64,000 nucleotides of DNA, from NCBI RefSeq assembly GCF_003044935.1, contig NZ_POXP01000002.1, positions 1-64,000 on the forward strand. Direction: 5' to 3'. The notes under the pieces were generated by a model. It made no database searches, was not told the DNA's origin, and worked only from the letters and a program-made list of their open reading frames with translations. Both the position numbers and the translations under genes were made by a program. Below, piece by piece: positions 47,126 through 57,292 of this stretch; the first letter of the stretch is position 1; every line of letters starts with the position of its first letter. Source of the stretch: Neisseria subflava (GTDB lineage Bacteria > Pseudomonadota > Gammaproteobacteria > Burkholderiales > Neisseriaceae).

Positions 47126-48511
47126 ATGTTTCTGATACTGACGGGGCTGATACTGACTTTTTTTATTTTGTTGTTTATTATTACTTCAATTATTCACAAA
47201 AAACAGTTTGCCTATAACACACACCAAGACTATAACTATCCCTCCCTCCCCTCTACCGCGCATGCTACCCTCAAGGGTGGCAGCCTGACTTTACCTGCCA
47301 CTATCAGCGGGCAAGATACCGTTATTGCCAAAATCCGTATCAAATCCACTTGGGCAGGATTGCTGGTATTGCCTTTTGTTGAAACCATTTCATCTAAGGG
47401 CAAATGGAAGCAATATTTCGAATATGGCGCAAAAGGCGTGCGCTATATCAATCTGAGCGACACCTTCTCCGACAGCGACAAAACCATCCGCTTGGAAGGC
47501 AAATACCTAACCTTGTCCGATCAAGAAATCGAACTCTCTGTTTATCCGCGTGAAAACCTAGACGGAAAAAAAATCCTTGTTCTCGCGCCTCATGCTGACG
47601 ATGCCGAATTAAGCGCATACGGTTTGTATGAAAAACACGCCGCCAATTCAATGATCTGCACCTTAACCGCCAGCGAAGGCGGCAGCTTCCACTATGGCAA
47701 CCTTTATAGCACGTGCGACTGCGACACTCAGGCCCAATATCTGCAAAAAGGTCGGATGCGCGTTTGGAACAGCCTGACCGTTCCCCTTTTAGCCGGCGTG
47801 CCGTTTGAAAACATCCTGCAACTGGGTTACTTCGACAGCACTTTGACCGCCATGCGCCAAAATCCGGAAAAAGAGATTAAATCGACCAAAATCGATACAA
47901 CCAACGTCGATATTTTCCGCCATGCCAATACCTCCTCATTGGCGAAACACCTCAAGCCCGGCTCGACTTGGAACAGCTTGGTGGACAACCTTGGCTATCT
48001 GATAGAAACGTTCCAGCCGGATATTATCGTGACACCGTCCCCAAATATTGATGCACATCCCGATCACCAACATACTGCGCTGGCCGCCATCGAAGCCCTG
48101 CGCAAAATCGATTACCGCCGTGGCAATCTGTTTTTGCACACCATACATTATCTGAGCGACGACTTTCCTATCGGCAAAGTAGGTTCTTCCCTCAGCCTGC
48201 CGCCGCCCTCCGAGCAACCGTTTTACTTCCAAAGCATCTATTCCCATCCCTTGGATAAAGAAGAGCAAAACCGCAAACTTCTCGCCCTTGACGCCATGAA
48301 CGACATCCGTCCTAATTCAGACGGCTATATGCGTTGGAGCACCATGATATTCAAAGGCCTAAACAAACTGCGGCACCACGTCCTCCATCTCGACAAAGAC
48401 TTGGTCAACCGCTTTGTCCGTAGCAACGAATTCTTCTATACCGTCCCCATCAGCGACTTGTACCAAGAAGATACGCTGAAACAAATCACTTATCAGGGCA
48501 AAGCCCAATAA
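47126..48511 (+). CDS. Membrane-anchored PIG-L/LmbE family deacetylase
   Basis: The 461-residue protein has a single N-terminal membrane helix (about residues 1-24) and an immunoglobulin-like region. A PIG-L catalytic domain follows from about residue 150. The metal motifs are APHADDAELSAYG and DAHPDHQHTALAA. Such enzymes remove N-acetyl groups from GlcNAc-containing substrates. The anchor and surface region suggest an envelope glycan substrate. The upstream 46970-47125 and the first 150 bp are AT-rich, which may mark acquired DNA. Confidence 0.8.
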   Translation: MFLILTGLILTFFILLFIITSIIHKKQFAYNTHQDYNYPSLPSTAHATLKGGSLTLPATISGQDTVIAKIRIKSTWAGLLVLPFVETISSKGKWKQYFEYGAKGVRYINLSDTFSDSDKTIRLEGKYLTLSDQEIELSVYPRENLDGKKILVLAPHADDAELSAYGLYEKHAANSMICTLTASEGGSFHYGNLYSTCDCDTQAQYLQKGRMRVWNSLTVPLLAGVPFENILQLGYFDSTLTAMRQNPEKEIKSTKIDTTNVDIFRHANTSSLAKHLKPGSTWNSLVDNLGYLIETFQPDIIVTPSPNIDAHPDHQHTALAAIEALRKIDYRRGNLFLHTIHYLSDDFPIGKVGSSLSLPPPSEQPFYFQSIYSHPLDKEEQNRKLLALDAMNDIRPNSDGYMRWSTMIFKGLNKLRHHVLHLDKDLVNRFVRSNEFFYTVPISDLYQEDTLKQITYQGKAQ

Positions 48512-48515
48512 ACCA

Positions 48516-48550
48516 AAAGGCCGTCTGAAAAGATGTTTCAAACGGCCTTT
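48516..48550 (+). terminator. Inverted DUS pair after the PIG-L gene
   Basis: AAAGGCCGTCTGAAA pairs with TTTCAAACGGCCTTT, one mismatch in the DUS core. Confidence 0.6.
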
Positions 48551-48665
48551 ATCACACCAAATCAAAACAATAAAATCACCGCATTACAACGAAAAACACC
48601 CAGCCAAAATCCAAACGCGACAACCCAAGTTATAATAAAACCCTTCCCATACGCCTCACATCATC

Positions 48666-49373
48666 ATGCCGATTTACTTCATCGCCGATTTGCACCTGAG
48701 CGAATCCCATCCTCAACTGACCGCACTCTTCCAGAAATTTATCCAAGAAAAAGCCGTTCATGCCCAAGCCGTATACATTCTTGGCGACCTTTTCGATTTT
48801 TGGATCGGCGATGACGAAAACAGCCCTTTGGTTCAAACCATCAAACAAACCATCCGCAGCCTGACCGAGCGCGGCATTACCTGCTATTTCATCCATGGCA
48901 ACCGCGACTTCCTCATCGGCAAAACCTTCGCCCGCGATACCGGCATGACCTTACTGCCCGAGTACGCCGTGATCGACCTGTTCGGCACACCCACCCTACT
49001 CTGTCACGGCGACACCCTTTGCACCGACGACCATTCTTATCAAAAATTCCGCCGTACCGTCCATCAAAAATGGCTGCAACGCCTGTTCCTGCTCCTACCA
49101 CTCACACTCCGACTGAACATCGCTACCAAAATCCGCAAGCAGAGCAAACAGGACAAACAGCACAAAACTGCCGACATCATGGATGTCAATCCGGCCTTTA
49201 CCCACGAAACCGTCCAACACTTCCACACGCCCCTGCTCATCCACGGCCATACCCACCGCGAAAACATCCATCGCAACGCCGGCTACACTCGCATCGTACT
49301 CGGTGACTGGCGCGACAATTACGCCTCCATTCTCGAAGTCGATGCCGAAGGCTACCGTTTTATCGCCTTATAA
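48666..49373 (+). CDS. lpxH: UDP-2,3-diacylglucosamine diphosphatase
   Basis: The 235-residue metallophosphatase cleaves UDP-2,3-diacylglucosamine in lipid A synthesis at the inner membrane. Motifs: [32 protein letters not shown] and [10 protein letters not shown]. Length is normal. Confidence 0.95.
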   Translation: MPIYFIADLHLSESHPQLTALFQKFIQEKAVHAQAVYILGDLFDFWIGDDENSPLVQTIKQTIRSLTERGITCYFIHGNRDFLIGKTFARDTGMTLLPEYAVIDLFGTPTLLCHGDTLCTDDHSYQKFRRTVHQKWLQRLFLLLPLTLRLNIATKIRKQSKQDKQHKTADIMDVNPAFTHETVQHFHTPLLIHGHTHRENIHRNAGYTRIVLGDWRDNYASILEVDAEGYRFIAL

Positions 49374-49377
49374 AACA

Positions 49378-49422
49378 TCAGGCCGTCTGAAAACCGGTTT
49401 CCCGATTGTTCAGACGGCCTGA
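49378..49422. terminator. Inverted DUS pair between convergent lpxH and serB
   Basis: TCAGGCCGTCTGAA (49378-49391) and TTCAGACGGCCTGA (49409-49422). Confidence 0.65.
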
Positions 49423-49444
49423 CTGACAAATATCCTCAATCGGT

Positions 49445-50275
49445 TTACGCAAACCAACCGCGTATCCGCTCCAAACCACCAAAGCGCACACACGCATCCG
49501 CATTCGCCTCAGTTTTCGGTTTCGCCCGATAAGCAATGCCGAATCCCGCCTCCCGTATCATCGGAATATCGTTCGCACCATCTCCCATCGCCACCACCTG
49601 CCATGGAGCCAAACCCAGACGCTCACGGTATTCACGCAACAAATCCGTCTTAGCCTGCGCATCGATAATACGCCCTTTCAGACGGCCTGTCAGCTTGCCG
49701 TTTTCCACTTCCAACACATTCGCAAAATGGAAATCCAAGCCCAAACGCCGTTGCAGACGTTCCGTAAAGAACGTAAATCCGCCCGACACCAGCATAAACT
49801 TCACATCATTCCGTTTACACGCTTCCAACAAAAATTCCGCGCCCGGCGACAGCTGCAACACATTCTCGTACACCTCTTCCAACACGCGCTCGTCCAAACC
49901 GGCCAGCAAAGCCACACGCTTACGCAAAGACTGCTCAAAGTCCAGCTCGCCGCGCATCGACTGCTCCGTAATCTTGGCCACCTCATCCTTTAGTCCGACA
50001 CCGGCCGCAATCTCATCCACGCACTCAATCGTAATCAGCGTCGAATCCATATCGCTGACAATCAGTCCCAAATCAGCAAAAGCCACATCCGGCAACACCG
50101 CACCATCTATCTGCTGCGCAATCAATGCAGCCCGCATCTCGTCCGTCAATTCAAAATCATCATCAACCGGCACACGCAATACCGACTTCCCTGATGACGC
50201 AGACACCAAACCGCCAAACGCCGACCAGTCGCAAGCGCCCAAATCTCCATGTTGCAACACCAAAAATTTCTTCAT
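49445..50275 (-). CDS. serB: Phosphoserine phosphatase
   Basis: The start at 50275 (MKKFLVLQHGDLGACDWSAF) follows GAGGAG and gives 276 residues. The HAD motifs are VSDMDSTLITIECVDE, MLVSGGFTFF and AMGDGANDIPM. It makes serine from phosphoserine. The first 80 residues are an extra N-terminal domain. A DUS lies inside the coding region (about 49676-49687). Confidence 0.95.
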   Translation of the reverse strand: MKKFLVLQHGDLGACDWSAFGGLVSASSGKSVLRVPVDDDFELTDEMRAALIAQQIDGAVLPDVAFADLGLIVSDMDSTLITIECVDEIAAGVGLKDEVAKITEQSMRGELDFEQSLRKRVALLAGLDERVLEEVYENVLQLSPGAEFLLEACKRNDVKFMLVSGGFTFFTERLQRRLGLDFHFANVLEVENGKLTGRLKGRIIDAQAKTDLLREYRERLGLAPWQVVAMGDGANDIPMIREAGFGIAYRAKPKTEANADACVRFGGLERIRGWFA

Positions 50276-50596
50276 CTCATTCTCCTCATACCCCAAAACC
50301 TTTGCAAACATATCGGGTACACATTCAGCTTAAAATAACAAAACCATATTTTTGCAAAGGCCGTAAAAAACCAAAACAGCATTATAGCCGAACCACCCCG
50401 AAAATTTTCAGACGGCCTGTCGCTTGATTCCCTTAGCTAGTTTAATTTCAAAAACACCTTCAAAAACCATAGAAACAACATAAATCCGCTAAAAAACCTC
50501 AAAACCTTGTTCTTAAATTACAAAACAACAAAATTATCGTAAAATATAATTATTCTTATTTTGGTTCGATTAAATTTTAATTATAGAAAGACGTTC

Positions 50597-52801
50597 ATGA
50601 ACGCCCCAGCCCTTAAAACATTAGCACTCATTATTGCCACTCTGCCTTATGCAGCCTTAGCAGAAAACACTGCAACACCCCGGCCAGAACAAACTGCCGA
50701 GCTGCAAACCGTCAATGTAACCGGCAAAAACCGTTCCACCCGCACCGAAAACCGCGACTCTTACACCACCTCTGCCATGCGCACCACCACCGGGCTTGCC
50801 TTGTCTCCGAAAGAAACGCCGCAGTCGGTAAGCGTGATTACCAAAACGCAGCTGGATAACCAAGGCATGACCAATATGGAACAAGCCTTAAAAACCACAA
50901 CCGGCATCAACGTGATTCCCGATTCCGGCCGTTGGCGTTATCAGTCGCGCGGCTTTTACATCGATCAAATTGAAGAAGACGGCTTATCCACTACCGTTGC
51001 AGGTTCGTCCGGCAACCCGTACAACGACCCTCAAAGCATGAGCAATCTGGCCATCTACGACCATATCGAAGTTGTCCGCGGTCCGACTGGCCTGACCCAA
51101 TCCAACAGCGAACCCGGCGGCACAATCAATGCCGTACGTAAACGTCCGACCGCCAATACGCAGGCAACCTTAAGTTTTATGGCCGACCGTTTCGGCGCAG
51201 CAAGCCTGATCGGCGACGTATCGGGCAGTTTAAACAGCAGTCACAGCGTCCGCGGCCGTTTGGTTTCCAGCCTGACACGCAATAAAACTTTCCAAGACAA
51301 AAACCCAACCAAAGGTCAAATGCTGTACGGGATTTTAGAGGCCGATATCGGCGAGAACAGCAAAGCCACACTTGGCGGCCTGTACCAACGCACCGAAGAA
51401 ACACCCGATTTTTACGGCGTACCGATGGGCAATGGCTTTGACCTTAACCTTCCGAGAGATACCTATCTGGGCGCGGAATGGAATCAAATCCGCTTTTACA
51501 AACGCAATGTCTTTGCCGAATTCGACCATCAAATCAACGACAATTGGAAATGGAGCAGCAAGCTCAACTACAACCGTTCTTCATCCGCCCAAAACTTCGC
51601 CACCGCAGCCAATACAGGCGGCAGGTTCGCTGGCATCGGACAGAACGGTATTTTTACCGGTGCAACCGACAACATCCAAAAATACGACAATACCGGCAAA
51701 CAATTTGCCTTCCAAACCGGCGTATCCGGCAAATTCCAAGCCTTAGGCAACGAACAGCAGGCATTTGCCAACTACACTTATTCACGGGAAAACAACAGCT
51801 CCTACAACCTATGGAAAGCCCGTACCTCTAACGAATACAATATTTTCGATTACTACTGGAAGAGCGTGGCGCGCACCGATTGGACAAGCGGCAACGCCAA
51901 CTATACCGATACCGAACGTACCATCACCAACCATGCCGTATCGACAGGCGTTCTCTTTACCCCTTGGCACAAACTCCACATTTTGGGCGCATTGCGTTAC
52001 ACACACTGGGTATACGACTTCGACAACCGCAAAACAGGCAAACTGTCCGAATACCGAAAATCCAGCCTTGTCCCTTACTTGGGCATTACATTCGATGTCG
52101 ACAAAAACCACAGCATCTATGCCAACTACACCCAAATCAAAAAACCGCAGACCAACCGCGATATGGACAACAACCTCCTGAACCCGATTACCGGTACCAA
52201 TACCGAAATCGGCTTCAAATCCGACTGGTTCGGCAACGGCAGGCTCAACAGCTCGTTTGCCCTCTACCAAATCATTCAAAAAAACCGTCCGTATGATTTA
52301 GATAAACGCAACGCTATGGGCGAATGGGCATATCAGGCCATTGGCAAAGTTCAAAGCCGCGGCTTTGAAGCCGAACTCTCCGGCGACCTCACCGAAGATT
52401 GGAAAATATCGGCAAACTACGCTTTCAATATGAGCAAATATAAAGAAAGTGAAGGGGCGCGTTACCCCATCGGCACAAACTTCAGCAAACATACGCCCAA
52501 ACATATGTTCCGCCTGTACACCAGCTACCGCCTCCCCTTTACCGACCGTAAATGGACCATCGGCGGCGGCATGACCGTACAAAGCAAAACCAACAGTTTG
52601 TGGAATGTAGGCCAAGGCGGCTACCTGCTTTGGAATGCCGATGTTCATTACACACCGACCAAAAATCTCAACCTCAGTTTGATCGGCAGCAATTTGGGCA
52701 ACCGCCGCTACTATGAAAACCACCGTATTCGCACAATGGGCATTAACAATATTTATGGCCAACCGCGCAACGTCATGTTCAAAGTCGATTACAAGTTCTA
52801 A
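50597..52801 (+). CDS. TonB-dependent siderophore receptor 1
   Basis: The start at 50597 (MNAPALKTLALIIATLPYAA) gives a signal peptide and 734 residues. The plug domain has SVSVITKTQLDNQGM and YDHIEVVRGPTGLTQSNSEPGG. The C-terminal barrel ends in an aromatic residue (VDYKF). It is of the ferri-siderophore class, but the ligand is not evident. It is paralogous to the next receptor. An AT-rich stretch at 50535-50560 may be a Fur site. Confidence 0.93.
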   Translation: MNAPALKTLALIIATLPYAALAENTATPRPEQTAELQTVNVTGKNRSTRTENRDSYTTSAMRTTTGLALSPKETPQSVSVITKTQLDNQGMTNMEQALKTTTGINVIPDSGRWRYQSRGFYIDQIEEDGLSTTVAGSSGNPYNDPQSMSNLAIYDHIEVVRGPTGLTQSNSEPGGTINAVRKRPTANTQATLSFMADRFGAASLIGDVSGSLNSSHSVRGRLVSSLTRNKTFQDKNPTKGQMLYGILEADIGENSKATLGGLYQRTEETPDFYGVPMGNGFDLNLPRDTYLGAEWNQIRFYKRNVFAEFDHQINDNWKWSSKLNYNRSSSAQNFATAANTGGRFAGIGQNGIFTGATDNIQKYDNTGKQFAFQTGVSGKFQALGNEQQAFANYTYSRENNSSYNLWKARTSNEYNIFDYYWKSVARTDWTSGNANYTDTERTITNHAVSTGVLFTPWHKLHILGALRYTHWVYDFDNRKTGKLSEYRKSSLVPYLGITFDVDKNHSIYANYTQIKKPQTNRDMDNNLLNPITGTNTEIGFKSDWFGNGRLNSSFALYQIIQKNRPYDLDKRNAMGEWAYQAIGKVQSRGFEAELSGDLTEDWKISANYAFNMSKYKESEGARYPIGTNFSKHTPKHMFRLYTSYRLPFTDRKWTIGGGMTVQSKTNSLWNVGQGGYLLWNADVHYTPTKNLNLSLIGSNLGNRRYYENHRIRTMGINNIYGQPRNVMFKVDYKF

Positions 52802-52814
52802 TCCCACTTGATTC

Positions 52815-52858
52815 AAAGGCCGTCTGAAACCGATTCTTTCCGTTTTCAGACGGCCTTT
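52815..52858 (+). terminator. Inverted DUS pair after receptor 1
   Basis: AAAGGCCGTCTGAAA and TTTCAGACGGCCTTT (52815-52829, 52844-52858) with a T-rich flank. Confidence 0.7.
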
Positions 52859-52934
52859 TCCAATCAAACCTTTTTTTAAATCTTGATATAAAGCAAACAG
52901 TCTAAAAAATTTTCTCAACCGAAAAAAATTCCTG

Positions 52935-52962
52935 TTGATTTTTTTCACCGTTTCGATATAGT
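52935..52962 (+). promoter_or_regulatory. Promoter of candidate small RNA A
   Basis: TTGATT (52935-52940) and TATAGT (52957-52962) are separated by 16 bp. Transcription would begin near 52968. Confidence 0.5.
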
Positions 52963-52967
52963 TATTT

Positions 52968-53063
52968 ATAGCTAGTTTGATACTACCCTTTGTATCTAGC
53001 TTTCATTGCATTACCACCTCCATTCGTTGCCAACGGCTCCCTTTCCGGCGGCAACCTTTTTTT
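52968..53063 (+). ncRNA. Candidate small RNA or leader attenuator A, upstream of receptor 2
   Basis: About 96 nt. The 5' hairpin pairs AGCTA/TAGCT and GATAC/GTATC (52970-53001) with a 4-nt GTTT bulge. A single-stranded CU-rich part with ACCACCTCCA (53013-53022) could bind Shine-Dalgarno sites. The 3' hairpin GTTGCC/GGCAAC (53026-53031, 53050-53055), with an inner CGG/CCG stem, is followed by seven T. It could be an independent sRNA or an attenuator of the receptor gene starting at 53232. No family recognised. Confidence 0.6.
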
Positions 53064-53091
53064 GACCCGATGGTTTGGCAAAATCGAAATT

Positions 53092-53110
53092 GAATCAAAT
53101 AAAATGATTC
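53092..53110. promoter_or_regulatory. Inverted repeat upstream of receptor 2
   Basis: GAATCA-N7-TGATTC (53092-53097, 53105-53110) lies 120 bp before the start of receptor 2. It may be an operator for iron or an AraC-type regulator. Confidence 0.35.
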
Positions 53111-53231
53111 GGAGATTTAAATTTAATTTTTAAAACAAAACGGATTATAAAAAATAACTGCTCAATTTAAACAGATATTGCCGCCAATATTTAAAAACAA
53201 ACAGATCTTTCTTTATCAAGGACCTCATCAA

Positions 53232-55439
53232 ATGCATCATTCTGAAAAACTATTCAAACTGAGCACACTTGCCCTCTGCCTTGCCGCATTGCCCCAAGCC
53301 GCGCAGGCTGCCGAAGAAGTACAACAGGCTGAAGTGGAACAAGTTACCGTTGTCGGCAAAAACAAAAGCTTGCGCACTGAAAGTCAAAACAGCTACACAG
53401 TATCCGCCCTGCGCTCAACCACGGGGCTGGTCCTCTCTCCGCGGGAAATTCCCCAATCTGTCAGCGTCATTACTAAAAAACAAATTGAAGACCAAGGCAT
53501 CACCGACTTAGAAGGTGCGTTGCAAAACGCTACGGGCATCAATGTTTTCAAAAGCGGCGGACGCACGCATTTCATGTCGCGCGGCTATTTTATCGAACAG
53601 TTTGAAGAAGACGGCATTGCCACGCAACTCGGCTCACCCGGCGGATTCGGCTTAAGCGGCCCGGCCGGCGACCCGACCAGTGCAACCGATATGGCAATGT
53701 ACGACCACATTGAAGTAGTGCGCGGTGCGGCAGGTTTGACACAGGCAAACAACGAACCCGGCGGCACGGTAAACGCCGTCCGTAAAAAGCCGACTGCAAA
53801 ACGCCAGCTTTCCGCCGATTTGATGGCAAACTCATGGGGCAAAGTAAACAGCGTCTTTGATGCATCCGGTGCCTTAAGCCAAGAGCACGGCCTGCGCGGA
53901 CGCTTTGTCGGCTCGGTTGGCAGTAACAAAACTTTCAAAGACCAATCCAGCGGCCGCGACATCCTTCTGTATGGCGTGATGGACAAAGACATCGGCGACA
54001 ACAGCAAACTTACCTGGGGCGCAAGCTATCTCAACCAAACTGAAACACCTGATCCTGACGGCCTGCCTATGCGTGCAGACGGCAAAGAGTGGAAACGCAG
54101 CCGCTATCTTGGTGCGGATTGGAACGAAGCCCGCCTGAAAAAATACAATCTCTTTGCCGAGTTTGAACATTATTTCAACGACAACTGGAAACTGAGCAGC
54201 AAGTTGGACTGGCGTAAAAACACCAGTTCAAAAGAATATTACACGCTGGGCGGCACAGGTAACGGCATCGGTACAGACGGCCTGGGAACCACATACAGCT
54301 TCGACCGTTACGATGCAGGCAACCGCCAGTTCACTTTCCAAAACAACCTGACCGGCCGCATCTTCGCTTTTGGCCAAAATCACGACCTCTTCTTCATGCA
54401 CAGCTATTCCAAAGAGAACGTGAACTCAAGCAACCGCTGGTTTGATGACAGCAGTACCTATGACGCAGATGCCTTTAACGGCAGCGAGAAAGCCAAACCC
54501 GATTGGGATTCTGCCACAGCCAAAGCCCGTGGCGGCGACGGCCGTTATACTACCCATGCCTTCGGTTTGGGCGCGCGCATCAATCCTACCGACAAACTGC
54601 ACATCATCGCAGGCGGACGCTATACCAGCTGGAAACGCGACTTCTATTGGGATCGCGACCTCAAAGACGGGGTAGCAGGTTCATCAGACTCGCTCAAACG
54701 CAACCGCTTCGTTCCTTATGCCGGCATCACTTACGACATCACGCCTAAACAAAGCGTTTACGCCGCCTATACGTCCATCTTCAAACAAACGATGAACCGC
54801 GACTACAACGACAACCTGCTGCCTCCGATTATGGGACGCAACTACGAACTCGGCTGGAAAGGCGAATGGAACGAAGGCCGTCTGAATACCTCCGTCGCCC
54901 TCTACCGCACCGATAAAGACAACAACAATCAACGCGTCAATGCCAAACCGCACGCCTACTGGGAACCGCTCAACCAAAGCAGCCGCGGCCTGGACGCCGA
55001 AATCTCCGGCAGCCTGACCGACCGTTGGCAAGTTTACGCAGGCTACACCTTCAACCGCAGCACCAACCGCAGCAGCGTTACCGGCAATGTTGAATCGCGC
55101 CGAAAAGGCTACAACTTCAGCAGCCATACGCCGAAGCATATGTTCCGCCTCTATACCAGCTATGTCCTGCCGGTGGATGACGGCAAATGGACGGTCGGTC
55201 TTGGCTTGAAGAGCAGCAGCAAAACCTCCAATTCCTACGGCTCCATCAAGCAAGGCGGCTACACCATTTGGAATACCAACGTCCAATACCGTCCGAGCAA
55301 AAACCTGCAACTGGGACTGGCAATCAACAACCTGACCGACAAACGCTACTACGAAAACCAATACAGCCGTGCCGCCAACAGCGGCAACTTCTACGGCGAA
55401 CCGCGCAATGCCGTGTTCAGCCTAAAATGGAAAATGTAA
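53232..55439 (+). CDS. TonB-dependent siderophore receptor 2
   Basis: The start at 53232 (MHHSEKLFKLSTLALCLAAL) follows AAGGACC and gives a signal peptide ending near AQA and 735 residues. Plug motifs SVSVITKKQIEDQGI and YDHIEVVRGAAGLTQANNEPGG match those of receptor 1, so the two arose by duplication. The C-terminus ends SLKWKM, with Trp in place of the usual terminal Phe. Ligand unknown. An ABC permease/ATPase follows after 133 bp. Confidence 0.94.
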   Translation: MHHSEKLFKLSTLALCLAALPQAAQAAEEVQQAEVEQVTVVGKNKSLRTESQNSYTVSALRSTTGLVLSPREIPQSVSVITKKQIEDQGITDLEGALQNATGINVFKSGGRTHFMSRGYFIEQFEEDGIATQLGSPGGFGLSGPAGDPTSATDMAMYDHIEVVRGAAGLTQANNEPGGTVNAVRKKPTAKRQLSADLMANSWGKVNSVFDASGALSQEHGLRGRFVGSVGSNKTFKDQSSGRDILLYGVMDKDIGDNSKLTWGASYLNQTETPDPDGLPMRADGKEWKRSRYLGADWNEARLKKYNLFAEFEHYFNDNWKLSSKLDWRKNTSSKEYYTLGGTGNGIGTDGLGTTYSFDRYDAGNRQFTFQNNLTGRIFAFGQNHDLFFMHSYSKENVNSSNRWFDDSSTYDADAFNGSEKAKPDWDSATAKARGGDGRYTTHAFGLGARINPTDKLHIIAGGRYTSWKRDFYWDRDLKDGVAGSSDSLKRNRFVPYAGITYDITPKQSVYAAYTSIFKQTMNRDYNDNLLPPIMGRNYELGWKGEWNEGRLNTSVALYRTDKDNNNQRVNAKPHAYWEPLNQSSRGLDAEISGSLTDRWQVYAGYTFNRSTNRSSVTGNVESRRKGYNFSSHTPKHMFRLYTSYVLPVDDGKWTVGLGLKSSSKTSNSYGSIKQGGYTIWNTNVQYRPSKNLQLGLAINNLTDKRYYENQYSRAANSGNFYGEPRNAVFSLKWKM

Positions 55440-55509
55440 ATAGCAGCATAGCAAGCACGGGTTGACCGCTCATTTTTTAAAAGCATAAACCAACTATTGC
55501 TGATAAAAA

Positions 55510-55545
55510 GGCCGTCTGAAAGTACAATTTCACTTTCAGACGGCC
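55510..55545 (+). terminator. Inverted DUS pair after receptor 2
   Basis: GGCCGTCTGAAAGT (55510-55523) and ACTTTCAGACGGCC (55532-55545). Confidence 0.65.
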
Positions 55546-55572
55546 ATTCGCACGCATTCACAAGCATTCATC

Positions 55573-57276
55573 ATGAATACGCTCAAAAAATTCTTTTACC
55601 TTGCCCGCCCTTTTTGGTCAGGGGCACACGGTCGCCTCCAATGGCTGATGCTCGCCGTTTTGATAGGGTTTACCCTATTCTCCATCACCATCAGCGTTTG
55701 GATTGCCGCATGGGACAAACGCTTCTACGACGCGCTGGCCGCGTTTGACGGCGCATCCATGCCCACGCTCATCGTTGAATACCTCGGCTACATGGCGATG
55801 ATTATCGGCTGCATCGTCTGCGGCGACTGGCTGCAAAAACGCCTCATCTTCCGTTGGCGCACCCATCTGACCGATCAATTTCAAAAAAACTGGCTCGAAG
55901 GCCACAAACACTACCGCCTGCGCCTGACAGGCGAACCGGACAACCCCGACCAACGTATCGCCGAAGACATCTACCTCCTTGCCGACAAAAGCATCAGCCT
56001 CTTTCGCTCCTTCATCAATAATATTGCCAAATTCAGTGCGTTCGTTGCCGTATTGTGGACACTCTCCGGCGTGCAGACCTTCAACATCGGCGGACACAAC
56101 ATCACCATACACGGCTACCTCGTCTGGGTTGCCCTGATTTATTCCATCTTCAGCACCGTCATCGCCCATCTTGTCGGCCGCAAACTGAAAAACCTCAACA
56201 TCGACCGCCAGCACCGCGAAGCCGACTACCGCGCAGCCCTTTTACGTGTACGCGACCATGCCGAACAAATCGCCTTCTACAACGGCGGCGAAGCGGAAAC
56301 AGGCCGTCTGAAACAACGTTACCTCCGCATCCGCGACAACTGGCGACGGCTGACCAACTGCGAATTCCGCCAAGAAACCTTCTGGGCGACCTATGTGCGC
56401 ATCAGCATCTTCATCCCCATCCTCGCCACCCTGCCCATGTACCTCGCCAAAACCATGACCTTCGGCGACATGATGCAGACGCGCACATCGTTTGCCCGCG
56501 TTCAAGACAGTTTCGGCTGGTTTACCGATGCATACCGCCGCCTGATTGAATGGGCAGCAGTCATCGAACGGCTTTCCGGTTTTCAGACGGCCTTGGAACA
56601 AGCAGAACAAAAAAGCCCCTCCCTTCAGTCACACCAAACAGATTTGCCGCATCATAGCGGCAAAGTCGTCCTGCAAAACCTCACCGTCCACACCCAAACC
56701 GGCAGCCCCCTGCTTACTGATATTCACCTCCAAGCCCGTTCTCCGGAATGGGTATTGCTTGAAGGTCGAAGCGGCATCGGCAAATCCACGCTGCTTCGCG
56801 TGCTTGCCGGTTTATGGCCGTATTATCACGGCAGTTTTTCCCTCGAAGGCAACCGCCTGTTCTTCCCGCAACGCCCTTACCTGCCTGCGGACACATTGCG
56901 TCAAACTGTCAGCTATCCCTATGCGGCCTGCCAAGACGACCATTTGATTCAAACCGTTTTGGAACAAGTCGGCTTAAGCAGCCCCACGGGTAGGTTGCAC
57001 ACGTTGATGACCGATTTGGACACTTCATACGAATGGCACGGCATCCTTTCCGGCGGCGAACAGCAACGCCTCAGCCTTGCACGCGCACTGCTGCACAAAC
57101 CGCAAATCCTGTTCCTAGATGAAGCCACCAACCATCTCGATGATGAATCAGCCCTGATGTTAATGCAGACCCTCAAGCAACATTTGCCCGATACTTTGGT
57201 CATCGGCATCAGCCACCAACCCAAGATTAAAGCCCTGTTTGATAGCTCACTGAATTTGAATGAAAAAATTATTTAA
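55573..57276 (+). CDS. ABC transporter with fused permease and ATPase (SbmA/YddA type)
   Basis: The 567-residue protein has an N-terminal membrane domain of the SbmA/BacA type (about residues 1-320, six helices). The ATPase domain has Walker A EGRSGIGKSTLLRVL, signature LSGGEQQRLSLARAL and Walker B ILFLDEATNHLD. In E. coli the family takes up or moves peptides and vitamin-like compounds. Its place after two siderophore receptors suggests uptake or release of a siderophore, but an unrelated cargo is possible. Confidence 0.88.
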   Translation: MNTLKKFFYLARPFWSGAHGRLQWLMLAVLIGFTLFSITISVWIAAWDKRFYDALAAFDGASMPTLIVEYLGYMAMIIGCIVCGDWLQKRLIFRWRTHLTDQFQKNWLEGHKHYRLRLTGEPDNPDQRIAEDIYLLADKSISLFRSFINNIAKFSAFVAVLWTLSGVQTFNIGGHNITIHGYLVWVALIYSIFSTVIAHLVGRKLKNLNIDRQHREADYRAALLRVRDHAEQIAFYNGGEAETGRLKQRYLRIRDNWRRLTNCEFRQETFWATYVRISIFIPILATLPMYLAKTMTFGDMMQTRTSFARVQDSFGWFTDAYRRLIEWAAVIERLSGFQTALEQAEQKSPSLQSHQTDLPHHSGKVVLQNLTVHTQTGSPLLTDIHLQARSPEWVLLEGRSGIGKSTLLRVLAGLWPYYHGSFSLEGNRLFFPQRPYLPADTLRQTVSYPYAACQDDHLIQTVLEQVGLSSPTGRLHTLMTDLDTSYEWHGILSGGEQQRLSLARALLHKPQILFLDEATNHLDDESALMLMQTLKQHLPDTLVIGISHQPKIKALFDSSLNLNEKII

Positions 57277-57292
57277 ATGTTAAAATGTGCAA

